64,000 bases of DNA. It comes from Climacium dendroides. Its lineage: Eukaryota; Streptophyta; Bryopsida; Hypnales; Climaciaceae. The notes below the pieces were generated by a model. The model made no database searches and was not told the DNA's origin. It saw nothing but the letters and a program-made list of their open reading frames with translations. The DNA lies in NCBI GenBank assembly GCA_950106755.1, contig OX467083.1, forward strand, positions 26,593,029-26,657,028, in the 5' to 3' direction. Each line of letters starts with the position of its first letter. Positions within the stretch are counted from its first letter, which is position 1. Positions 1 through 10,146 of the stretch are shown here, one piece after another. The translations under genes were made by a program, and so were the position numbers.

Positions 1-1260
1 GTTAAACTTTTTGTGTTTTACCAGTTAATTCCCTTTAGTTCTCATATTGATCCGGTTTTTAAGAACCGAGTCCAGTTATTTTCTCTATTTTTATTTTTAT
101 TTTGGCTCAAAATAGGAATTTTACAGATTTTTTTACCAGTTTCTTGCCAATGTTTTCAAATTGCAACTGGGTTTTTTCCCAATTCCTCTAGCTAACTTTG
201 AACTAGCCACCGTTTTTTTCCAAATACTATTCCGAAAACTAATGTTTTCAAAAAAGGGTATGGATTGTCGTTGGTTTTTGATGTTTTGACAGGGTTTTGC
301 CTTGGAGGAATGATGAATCCTCCATTCGAAGTGGTGGGACCAGTAGGGAGAATTTACCTTGGAGAAAACACATAATTCTTTTGTTTGTCACACATGATAA
401 AATTTGTAAATTTTGAATTCATATTTGCAATTAGAGTCCCAAAATTGCAGTAGAAAGAAGAAGTGTAAGGTGGATTTAGGGATCCTCCTTATTCCAAATT
501 GCACTAGAAGGACAAGTGTAAGGTGGATTTGGGGAATCTTCCTTGTTCAGTTTCCCTTCAAAAGTAGGGGGCGACATTTAAAAGTGGGCGATTTTGGGTG
601 TCGTTACCTAAACCTTTAGAGGACATTGAGGACCAAAAGAGTCTAATGGATGACTTCGTTGTTCATTGTAGAAACAAAAAATGTACCTATTGGTTTAATA
701 ATTGGAACATATGGGTGACTACCTTGATCATAGGGGTGCGTCCTTCAAGAGTTGAAGAATGGAACATCCAAGATGTGTCAAGTGTAAGTAAGTCAAGGCT
801 ATTGTAAGGGAGGCGACCCATTCCCAACCAAGGACTCATTCCCATCATATAGACTACACTCTTTCCAATTAGTAGGAAAAAGTAGGACATTAATTGTGGC
901 ACAATCTCCAATGCAATCGTGGCACATTATGATTGGTTGCAGTCTTGGTTGATTTTACAACCAACCTATGGTTGGAAATAGGAGGACCTACATGACAAGA
1001 ATGTGTCGGATAGAATCTTCAACTAAAAAATTTGTAGTAATTATGTTTTGAGAAATAAAATTCTGGAAAAATATGGAATCCTTCTAAACTCTATTTCTGT
1101 ACATGGAAAAATTTCTCCACTCAAGAAAACAACACTCCAAATATGCAAAATTACTTAATTGGTCGGAAATGGGTCGGCTCCTTTAGTCTTTTATTTTGTA
1201 ATCAAGCCCATTTTCAAGAGATCAATGCTAACAAACATCATTAAAATAGACAATAGTTCA

Positions 1261-1456
1261 TGGGATTTTCCGTGCAAGACGTTAAATCTATCTCACGAAG
1301 TGGGACTAGTAGGGTGAATTTTGTATTCTTTAGGATAAAAATAAATAAAAAGCCCTGGGATTTTCCGCACATTCAAGATGTTAAATCCGTCTCATGAAGT
1401 GGGACTAGGAGGATGAATTTTGTATTCTCCAAGATAAAAGTAAATAAAAAAAACCC
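1261..1456 (+). repeat. Two-copy tandem duplication, about 95-100 bp
   Basis: The first copy (1261-1354) and second copy (1355-1456) both open with 'tgggattttccg'. They share 'gaagtgggacta' and 'gaattttgtattct' and end in a 'aaataaaaa' tract before 'ccc'. Identity is roughly 80 percent by eye. A weaker relative of the central part lies near 310-420. Confidence 0.7.
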
Positions 1457-2502
1457 TAGTTTGTGGTGTGTTTAGGGTATGATCCTGAACTCTCCTAGAT
1501 AATTTGGGGTCTCCCATTGCAACTATGAAATCAAAATTTGCAAATTTTATCACGTGTGTAGGGCGTCCTGCATTTTCCCCAGTTATCCACACTAAACATT
1601 ATTCAACTGACCAACTGTTTGTGTTTATTTGTTTTGTTAATTCAATCTGATACAACTTCCGTCATATGTTACAGTACCTAAAACAGACACTTGTTTCAAA
1701 GCCAGCTAAGTTATTCATGGGGCCAAGGAGGACTGCTCCATGCATTGCCCCCATCAAAAGGTAAATGTAAAAATTGCTCCTTAATATCTTGTGCCATTTA
1801 AATTTTTTTTAAATTTCTTCATGTCTTCCACCGAATTCAAGGCCTCTGATCGCAAGTATGAATTCAGGATTTGCAAATTTCAAGGTAACAGGTCCAGAAA
1901 TCACCCACCTAACAACCAAAACTGAATTTTGGGGAGGCGAAGCTTCTTGAAATGTTTTTCAAGTAAATTTTCCTTTGAAAGACAAATGGAATTGGCATCG
2001 AACCCAAGTTGTTCCATATTTCTTTGGGAGCTTTGTGGAATGAGTTATGAAATTTTGAAGTTGAAATGGCATGGGGCTCTAAAATCGCCCACCTCCTCAA
2101 ATGTACGTTGATTATACCTTGTTGAAGGCTATGAAAAAGCAACATGTACTTATAGTGTACATTTGAGGACATGGGCAGTTTTAGAGCCTGTGCAATTTCA
2201 GAGCCTATTCCCTTATCGTATGCGGCAAATAAAAAAAACTCCATTGTTTTTTCCAGGGCTAAAAACGGGGCAATACATGGGTCAATTATCCTCCCTGGCC
2301 CTATTGATTGATGGGGTCCCAAGATCTTGCGAGCATGCCCTGGTTAGAAAATGGAGGACCCAACCCTAACTATGGGTCTCCAATTTTTCACAACAAATGT
2401 GGAGTTTCCAAAGGGGGGCATTGAAGCATTAACAAACCTACTCCTGGCTGTAGACTCACCGATTTGCAACAGAACATGGCAGGAAAAACACCCCGCCCTT
2501 GG

Positions 2503-3205
2503 TGGTGCAATGGTCAAGAGAGTAACTATTCATCCAATGGCGTCGGCATTCAGACCATCATGTGAGTCATGTCGCCTCATCTTTAACACAAACAACAAAC
2601 ACCTCATTTCATTTTGTTTGCGTAGAATTTGTGTGTTGTCCCATTTGTTTGGGGGATGTTTCTTGTTGGGTATGGGTGCTTTTAAACGTTGGGAAACAAC
2701 TCGTGTTGCAAAAGGGTGCTTCTAGGTTAGTGCATTTGGGACCTTTGCTTGTTGGTTGTGGACACTTTTAAATGGTGGCAAACCAAGTGGATGGTGCAAT
2801 GGCTAAGTCAAGAGAGTATTCATCAAATGGCATCAGCATTTCAAGATGGCCAAACCATGTGAGTTATGTCACCCCATCCTTAACACAAATAACAACACCT
2901 CATTTCATCCTTAACACAAAGAACAACACCTCATTTTGTTTGAGTAGAGTTTGTGTGTTGTCGCATTTGGGATGTTTCTTGTTTGTTATGGGTGCTTTTA
3001 TACGTTGGAAAACAACTCGTATTGCAAAAGGGTGCTTCTAGGTTAGTGCATTTGGGATGTTTCTTGTTTGTTATGGGTGCTTTTAAACGTTGGGAAACAA
3101 CTCGTGTTGCAAAAGGGTCGTGTTGCAAAAGGGTGCTTCTAGATTAGTGCATTTGGGACCTTTGTTTGTTGGTTGTGGATGCTTTTAAATGGTGGAAAAC
3201 CAAGT
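2503..3205 (+). repeat. Nested minisatellite: 85-bp units inside a unit of about 290 bp
   Basis: A larger unit starting 'tggtgcaatgg' occurs at about 2503 and 2793. Inside it, an 85-bp unit beginning 'gatgtttcttgtt' recurs at 2971 and 3056. A diverged relative lies at about 2655 and a partial copy at about 3117-3200. Open frames across this region are products of the repetition and show no conserved domain. Confidence 0.75.
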
Positions 3206-3300
3206 GTGTTGCAAAAGGGGGCTTCTACTAACCTTAGTGTGCGCCACTAAACATTTGCAATTTTTTTTTATAAAAATGCGCTATAAAACATTTGCGGGGG

Positions 3301-3377
3301 TTCTTTTATAAGAAAAATATAGATGCCCCAAGAGTTGCATTCTTTTATAAGAAAATATAGATGCCCCAAGAGTTGCA
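3301..3377 (+). repeat. Short tandem duplication, 38-39 bp twice
   Basis: 'ttcttttataag' followed by 'tagatgccccaagagttgca' is present twice in direct succession (3301-3339 and 3340-3377). The copies differ by about one base. The duplication appears recent and has no coding potential. Confidence 0.85.
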
Positions 3378-4528
3378 CGCTACTAAACATTTGCTAAACA
3401 TTTGCAATTTTCTGTTACAAAAAAACCTTAAATGCCCCATAGGCCCAACTATAATTTATCTCACACCTTGAGTAAGAAACATTTATTGCAAGTGTAGGAT
3501 TCTCTCAATGTATAATTCTAAATTTTCACTTTAATTTGATAAATGTAAAAAATTGCCCACATTTTGTAATTGCTTAATGTTGTATTTCTACCTTCTATAG
3601 CTAATTGGACTAGCTACAATAGTATAAAACTTAGACCTAATTATTAGGAATCAAGTTTTCCTACTATAGGTCAAGGTCAAAATATGGTCAAGGTCTCAAT
3701 TTTAGATTTTAAGATTGGAAATAGTCCAAATTTCTATTATTGTAAAGATGTATTATAAAATGCAACCCAAAAGAATGATGATTTTTAAACAAAAGTGGCA
3801 AAATATTAATTTTTAGATCATATATTTATATCCATACTATTGGATATACCATTGCACTTTCCAATATATTTATTAACAAAATTTTAAAATAGTCTTTAAA
3901 AGTGGACTCTAATACAAAGGTACATTTTACTTTCTTCAATGTACCAATTACATTTGTCAATGAACAATAGTGAATACATTAAGGGGTGGATGCTTTTTAG
4001 TGCCCTAATATGTGGTCCCAACTTCAAAATTCATAACTAATTTCATGAAGATCTAAAAAAAAATATGAAAGGACTTTGGGTTACATGTCAATTTCATTTG
4101 TCTTAATTTCAAGGAAAATTTTCTGAAGTACTTTAAGCCCCCCCGCCCCAAATTGCGAATCAGCTCTCGTTACAGACCACCTACCTTAGGGCAGCATGCA
4201 CACTTCTACCCACTGTTGCATTCTGATTTTGGTCTCCAATTTGGGATTTCAAGCTTGTACTAAGACCACCATCTTGCTTCTTCACATTCCTGTCTGGTGT
4301 TTTGAGATGGAAGCCAACATCACGAGCAAAATGGCAAGTTCAAAACAAGATGGCAAGCTTGTTGGGAGCTACTTAGATTTTAGAATCATAGAGCCTGCCT
4401 CTAATCTCATTGAGGGCAAAACATATGAATATATTTGACATGTAACTTAGTCTTCTGCAACAACTATGAATTTGCAGCCCCTGTAGCTAATGGACATCTG
4501 CATGAGACTTCTATGCCAAAATTTTCTA

Positions 4529-4608
4529 CTACCTCTGTTCCTGAAAAAGACCCGTGTTTTGTTTAAAAAACACAAAGAAAACACAGGTCATTTCAGAAAC
4601 AGAGGGAG
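4529..4608. mobile_element. Stowaway-like MITE, 80 bp, TA target duplication
   Basis: The element is almost entirely a foldback. The left end reads CTACCTCTGTTCCTGAAA. The right end, reverse-complemented, reads CTCCCTCTGTTTCTGAAA. The inverted arms continue through GACC-GTGTTTT and meet at an A/T-rich centre. It is flanked by TA at 4527-4528 and TA at 4609-4610, as expected for the Tc1/mariner-mobilised Stowaway class. It has no coding capacity. Its termini resemble those of the mariner-like element at 32,543-35,411, a possible source of transposase. Confidence 0.85.
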
Positions 4609-4610
4609 TA

Positions 4611-4901
4611 TGTGATAAGGAAACTTGAAGATCAACTTGAGTGTGTTTCTTTGCTAGCAAGAAATCAATATGACAACTTTGAATGCCTGGACGTTTCTCC
4701 TGGAAACTACATGATTCCACTTCACTTCAACCTCTCCAGGTGTGTTTCATTGATGCTATGTTAAAACTTAAAGAAGATTTTGCAATTTCAAGCCTCTGAT
4801 GTCTTTATAACATCCAAATCACCATGGATTAGGATTTTCTGTTGCTACCTTCCAGGTATGCAAGAGGATCTGAGCATGAAAATTCTGTGTTAGTAGTGTA
4901 A
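4611..4901 (+). pseudogene. Unrecognised spliced gene fragment bordering the MITE
   Basis: A frame open from the MITE edge runs through VIRKLEDQLECVSLLARNQ and ends in HFNLSR at 4739, where a GT donor follows. Splicing to the AG at 4854-4855 continues in phase (AG plus G) into YARGSEHENSVLVV and a stop at 4899-4901. Removing the 80-bp MITE and one TA would extend the same frame upstream for a few codons before another stop. I read this as exons of a decayed gene that a MITE has entered. I do not recognise the family. A nearby frame at about 4303-4438 (MEANITSKMASSKQ..., ending EGKTYEYI) may be another exon, but no clean splice joins them. This call is weak. Confidence 0.3.
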
Positions 4902-5149
4902 ATGTCAACAAAATGAATATAATTCGGTAGGATAACTAAAACTCCCTAACTTCTGGTGTTATGTGTACTAACAAAGGAGATGGAATAATCTCCTCATGAT
5001 TGACCTACTTCTTTTTCATTCCCCATGATCAATGTCCAAAAATCATTGAAGATTCTAGTCATGTTGGAAATCTTGCTGTGATAAGAGGTGAGCAAAAGCT
5101 ATGGAATAGTGAGCAATCATTTGTGTAGCATATCCTCTCTAGCACATTC

Positions 5150-6960
5150 CATAGACAGTATTGAACAGCAGATTGAACACATGAAATCTATTAGTGCCCA
5201 CCTCAAGAATCAAGCTGTGCAATCACGCTCCCACTGCGATCATCATCCTTTAGCCGTGATTCTAGGCCAGCGGCTGCTCTCTAAATGAGCTTCAAATCAT
5301 TGCACGTGGACATTATTATCATTCATGTGTTCATATCATCTCCCGCATCAAAACTTTCCTTATCCACTGCTGCAATCTATCTCCTGAAGAAGCACTGCAT
5401 TGAAGAGTATGGTGAATATCAGTAACGTACTACAACGACATTTAGCAATTCCATTCAAGTAGCAGCTGTAAGCATTCTATCGCCAACAACTCGTACAATG
5501 CCTATGCTAGATAGATCCAGCTTGAGTGAATATCACCTGAAACCTGGCAGCAAAAACATTAAGCAACGTAATCTGGAAGGTAAAGTATGTAATTCTCTAA
5601 AGCAATTGAAGTTAGGCAACGTGAGATAGGCACTTCTGAAAGCCAAGAGGCATAATCGGCAACCGCAAGTCATTGACCATACCTTAATAAACATTAATTA
5701 CATAGTACTTGTGCAAATTATTCAAGTACAAACCACCTGCATGTTAGAACGCACACATTCTACGTTACGACAGGGCTGTTGAAGTTGCTGTAGAGGAGAC
5801 AAATAGCGAGAGCAATGGAGGCAAGCCAGGGAAGAGGCAGCTAGTGCATGAGGACAGCACACTCAGGGTTTCCCTAATCATGACATCGTCATGCATTGCC
5901 CCACACTGGCTTCTCTTCCGACTCCGTCATTCCTCTCGCTCATTCATACCAAAATAAACGAAGTGAATAACGTGCCGCGGACGAAGGATCATAAAACCCT
6001 AAAGCAACGTCTGCACAATGTGGCGTTAACCGGAAATGTACAGGGTCAACAGGTCAGGCATGCAGTGCGACTCGACAGATCTCCCACAGGAATCATCACA
6101 ATGGAGCAATGATCCTGAACGTGATTTTCATAAGTAGCTAGGGTTGGGAGAAACGTTGCTAAATGTGCTAATCAATCAAATTTAATGACACTGGTAATAC
6201 ACATTTTCAGTAGCTATAAGTTTATTGCGTAGAAATTTTGCTAAAGTTAGCCATATTTGTGAACTCTGCAACGGAGACAGCCAATCGGTCTCTAACATTT
6301 CTGCCGGTGAGAGCGTGGTCGACAAATGAAATGCCTGTTGGCGTTCTCAGCAGTTAAGAAAAGCCAGATCCGATTTGACTATGGGCGATTCAGTTGCGAG
6401 AATGAAATTAACTGAAACCCCTACGAAGTAAAGAAGAATTATTCTAAAACACTGATTGAATCGTCACAGATGCTGACACAAGATTGTTGTTGTATACATG
6501 GGAGACACAAAATTGAGCAACGAAACTAAGTCTGGATAAGAAAGTACATCTCCAGATGCTAAGAATGAGCATCCAGCAATCTTATGCACCCGAATCCGCT
6601 CGTCGGAACTGTAGTATGATCAATTGATCACAATGGTACCAAGAACCAAAGAGCGCACTGCAGAATGAAGCGTTACAAGTTACCCGCATGCCTCCATAAC
6701 CTACTTTCCTGCGGAATTAAGTAGAGAGTTCATGTACACACAAATGATCACAAAGCAATTAATTACAGATGAGCTCAGTCGCAGTGCCACCGGTACAACA
6801 AGATAGTACGAGTGCCAAAGTTCAAAACCTAAAATTAAAGCCGCAATGGTACTACAAGCTCGTGTCGTAGATCCTTGGAATACAATCATCACCGCAATTT
6901 GCGAGCTCGCTGAATCGTCTTCGTCAAGTGCAGTACAACAATCATTCAGGTACCTCCTTT
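5150..6960 (+). repeat. Left arm of a large diverged inverted duplication
   Basis: Reading plus here and minus at 7,905-9,300 gives the same landmarks in the same order: 'attgaacacatg' with 'gcccac', 'gcacgtggac', 'actgcattg', 'cacttctgaa', 'gacagggctg', 'gcaatggaggcaagccaggg', 'atgcattgccc', 'cgacagatctcc', 'gtacatctcc', 'ctgcagaatgaagcg', and 'gtgcagtacaacaatcat'. Identity is patchy, roughly 70-85 percent within blocks. This arm has about 400 extra bases at about 6,115-6,530. Short open frames lie within it: about 5,160-5,288, containing IEHMKSISAHLK, and 5,891-6,112, starting MHCPTLASLPTPSF. Neither is recognised. Confidence 0.8.
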
Positions 6961-7904
6961 CTTTTTCCATTCTTTAATCTTTCTTTCAATTTTAGTCTCT
7001 TTCCGAATTTCCTAAGTGTGATACAAACTACATGTGCTTCGCTTCATTTTTCTAGTTTAGCTTAATGCAAGAAAAGAGTACTTGCAAATGATCCAAAATT
7101 GCCAAAATACACAATATGCAACATAGTATGCCATTTCTGGCCATTTCTTGAAATTGAAATTCAAAAGAACGAGGAGTCTGAACAGTATGAATCAATTCAA
7201 TTCATGTAGATACCACTGATAGAGCTTCAATAAAAATATTTGAATGTAAAAAGCTAATACTTTATATAATGCAGTTCATTTTGCTGTTCCATCACCGTGG
7301 TCACCCAGAGAGACGAAGAGCCACACCACAGGATACATCCGATCGCAGTTCCATGGAATAATTGAGTACTAGAGAGATCAATGCTCTCGCAAAACATTTA
7401 TCATCATCAAAACCAGCTGCCGCATGCAAGGACCAGAGAATTAATTGTAAATCCGTAGACCGAGCCATGCCATGCCGGAAGAGATATCGATTGTGTTTCA
7501 CAAAAAATATTAGTTTGGTAGGATAGTGTAACCTTGTTTCTTTCTTCTTCTTTTCGCCAGGTGTTGTCCTTGGTCCACTGATATTGCATAGCTCGGTTCA
7601 CTTTCGAAAATAATCCAGAGTTTCAAAAAAAGAAAGGTAGATTAGTTCACACAAGAGCTATGACGAGTTTGACTCGAGATCCATGTAAGCCCCTCAATCA
7701 ATCGAATATCCCTTCAGTTGACAGTTTCTGGTAGTGCACTGACCGAGAATACAATTCGCAAGTCGGTAGTACACTTTTTGAAAGAGATCGTAGTGTCTCC
7801 AGCCTACCTCGAGGTTCTTGCGTGCCGCTACGATCTTGTACTACGAGTCTGTACTACCTCTCTACTACCAACTCTCTGCTAGCACAACGATCCACCGAAA
7901 AATA
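6961..7904. other. Spacer between the arms of the inverted duplication
   Basis: About 0.94 kb with no clear match between its two halves. Minus-strand open frames of 64-66 codons (7,301-7,501 and 7,407-7,601) overlap one another and show no recognisable domain. Base composition is less AT-rich than in the flanking repeat blocks. I see no promoter, RNA gene or transposase here. Confidence 0.5.
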
Positions 7905-9300
7905 CCATAAATTAAGGAAGTGGTCGTATGATTGTTGTACTGCACGATGACGCCAGTTCGCTAATATGTCGTGATTTTATACGAGGTTCTACGAAACAAG
8001 CTTGTAGTACCCATGGCGGCTGTAATTTTAGGTCTGAACGTTGGCAGTAGTACAGCCTTGTACTGGTTGCAACGTAACTGGTCTTTGTGTTTGTGATCTT
8101 TCGTGGCTCTCTAGCTACTTAATTCTTCAGAAGAACAGGTTTCGTAAGCATTCAGAGCTGACTTAAGGCGCTTCATTCTGCAGAGGGCTCTCTGACTGCT
8201 CATGGTGATGATACAGTGAGGATTCGGCTGCTCGATCATTCTTGGCACTAACTTGGAGATGTACTTTCTCAATCGGACGTCTTATCGTTTCTCAATTTAG
8301 TATCGACACTGGAATTGCTAGTTCTGTTTTCCGTTTGGAGATCTGTCGCCAGTCCCGTGGACTCGGCATGTTTTTTGTAGAGTTAGCACCAAATTGAGCA
8401 GACGACGTGTTAGGGGTTCTGTGCCTTCATGGTTCGTTTCTCCGGTTCTTCTGGGTATCCACGGTAGGAACAGTGAAGCGTGCGAGAAGAATGACGGAGT
8501 CGGAAGGGAAGCCAGCGAGGGGCAATGCATGACGATGGCATCTTCAGGGAAACCCTAAGTGTGCTGTCCACATGCACCCGCCTCTTCCCTGGCTTGCCTC
8601 CATTGCTCTCGCCATTTGTCTCCTCGGCTTCAAATTCAACAGCCCTGTCTTAGAATACCTGTAAACTCCAGGTGGTCAGTACTTGTAGAATTTGCACAGG
8701 TAGTATGTACTGGAATTCAGATAGGGACGATCGGACCAACGGTTGATGGTTGAGCTTCAGAAGTGCTCAAAACCTCCTTAAGTGCCACAGCTTTGCCTAC
8801 CTTTGTCCGAGCAAGATTTGCATTACATATTGTTATTTAACTTGAGCTCTTGATCGATCGAGCACCAGATTTTGCAGATTGTTGAAGTTCTATGCTGCCA
8901 GTTACGTTTCATGCAGATGATATCGATCAGACAGGGTGTGACTTAGGCATTTTCACTTTGGTGATGAAATGTTTCCAGTTAATACAAATGTATTGCTAAG
9001 TATATAGAGTTGCTGTGCTGCATGTGTAGTACTTATTCACTCACCAATGCAGTGTTTCACGATTGCAGCTAGCAGAGGTTTGGAAACTAACTGGTGATGC
9101 TGCCATGCTATATGGAATATCTGCGGGAGGTGACTCTGTCATGGAAGAGTGAACATATGAATGATATTAACGTCCACGTGCGATGATGCGAAGCTTGATT
9201 GGAGCTTATCTAGGACAGTGAGCTGCTCCTGGTCGGTGAGACTGGGTCGATGAGCCACACTCTTGACGTGGGCGTTAATACATTCCATGTGTTCAATCCG
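7905..9300 (-). repeat. Right arm of the large inverted duplication
   Basis: This is the reverse-complement partner of 5,150-6,960. On the minus strand a 63-codon stretch after a TGA (about 9,335-9,145) contains SKEWRIEHMECINAHVKSV, the counterpart of IEHMKSISAHLK in the left arm. Further in, an ORF starting MHCPSLASLPTPSF (8,530-8,318) matches the left-arm ORF at 5,891. In the IEHM block most differences between the arms change the amino acid, which argues against purifying selection. The arms may be long terminal inverted repeats of an unknown foldback element, or an inverted segmental duplication of a decayed gene. Confidence 0.8.
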
Positions 9301-9700
9301 CCATTCTTTACTGTTCGCTTTGGCTTTCGCTCAGATGGGGCAGCTCCTGGAGGAGACTTGCATGAGGTGATCAATCCAGAAACTTTCCATCAGTACTGAC
9401 TTAAGGTATCTATCAGTGAAAACCTGGTTGGCATCTCACAAGGCTGTGACAAGGCCGTGTATTACGATGAAGGTGTGGGTGCAGCTGGTTCAGCGAATAG
9501 TTGTACGTGCAGATAGTTATTATGTCGCTTCTGTAGATGCTCTATACGTCAATATGAAGCGCATTGGTTCGTCGGGTTTGTGATTTTTGACAGTCATTTA
9601 ATCTACTAGCTAACTAAATGGTCAATTTCGAGAAATTAGCACGATTCAGGGCACAAAAAACTGTGATCATCTGCACAAAGCTCTTAAGTTTAGGACTGGT
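9301..9700. other. Flank outside the inverted duplication, no gene seen
   Basis: Higher-complexity sequence without a convincing reading frame. Homology between the arms could not be followed past about 9,300 or, on the other side, before about 5,150. The true outer edge, and any target-site duplication, is therefore not fixed. Confidence 0.4.
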
Positions 9701-10000
9701 ATAGATTTCAGAACGCATGGTCTAAACGTAAAAGTGCCAAGTTTGTGGAAACGTGCCTATTTAACGAAGTGGACGTCCCAACCTAAGTTTTTTGTTGATG
9801 TTTTTGTGCGTAGGGTACGCCACTCTCGCTCTACGAAGCTGCAACTTTGCAATCTCTCGGGTATCAATGGCACATCTCAGTTTCAATGCTCCGCGAGAAA
9901 TGGGTTCTTCCTTTGGTCGAGCTGCACTTTGAAATGCCACCCGCCGCAGGTGGAGCATTGAAGTAGCTTGCTGTTGGGGTCTTCAGCATTTTAGCATGCA

Positions 10001-10146
10001 GGAAGACCGGCAGGGTGTTACCCAGGGTAATATATTCCAACATGAAGCTTTGCCCCCCTCAAACTTGCTTAAAACAGAGAGTTTAGGGGCAGGTAAAGCT
10101 TCTTGTTGAAATATAATATCCCCAGGGTAACACCTTGCCGTTCTCC
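10001..10146. repeat. Imperfect 146-bp foldback, MITE or miRNA-like hairpin
   Basis: The left arm (10,001 to about 10,064) contains CAGGGTGTTACCCAGGGTAA and ATGAAGCTTTGCCCC. The right arm (about 10,081-10,146) carries the complements as GGCAGGTAAAGCTTCTTG and CCCAGGGTAACACCTTGCCG. Pairing is about 80 percent over roughly 63 positions around a loop of about 16 nt. No clear target duplication is seen. I do not recognise any known plant miRNA in the arms. Confidence 0.6.

Larger units (their letters stand above)
1..4195. other. AT-rich intergenic block of degenerate repeats, no gene
   Basis: No reading frame here looks like a conserved protein. The sequence is AT-rich, and several stretches recur elsewhere in the window. 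About 150-240 resembles 59,530-59,610 (shared text around 'ctagctaactttgaac'). About 1,010-1,180 resembles 58,050-58,200. About 1,950-2,165 resembles 20,870-21,060. These look like old copies of dispersed repeats of unknown class. The local tandem arrays are listed separately. Confidence 0.6.

Noticed and set aside
9734..9961. 75-codon plus-strand frame MPSLWKRAYLTKW...
   Set aside because: No recognised family, an equally long antisense frame exists, and nearby text resembles a repeat near 45,960-46,060.
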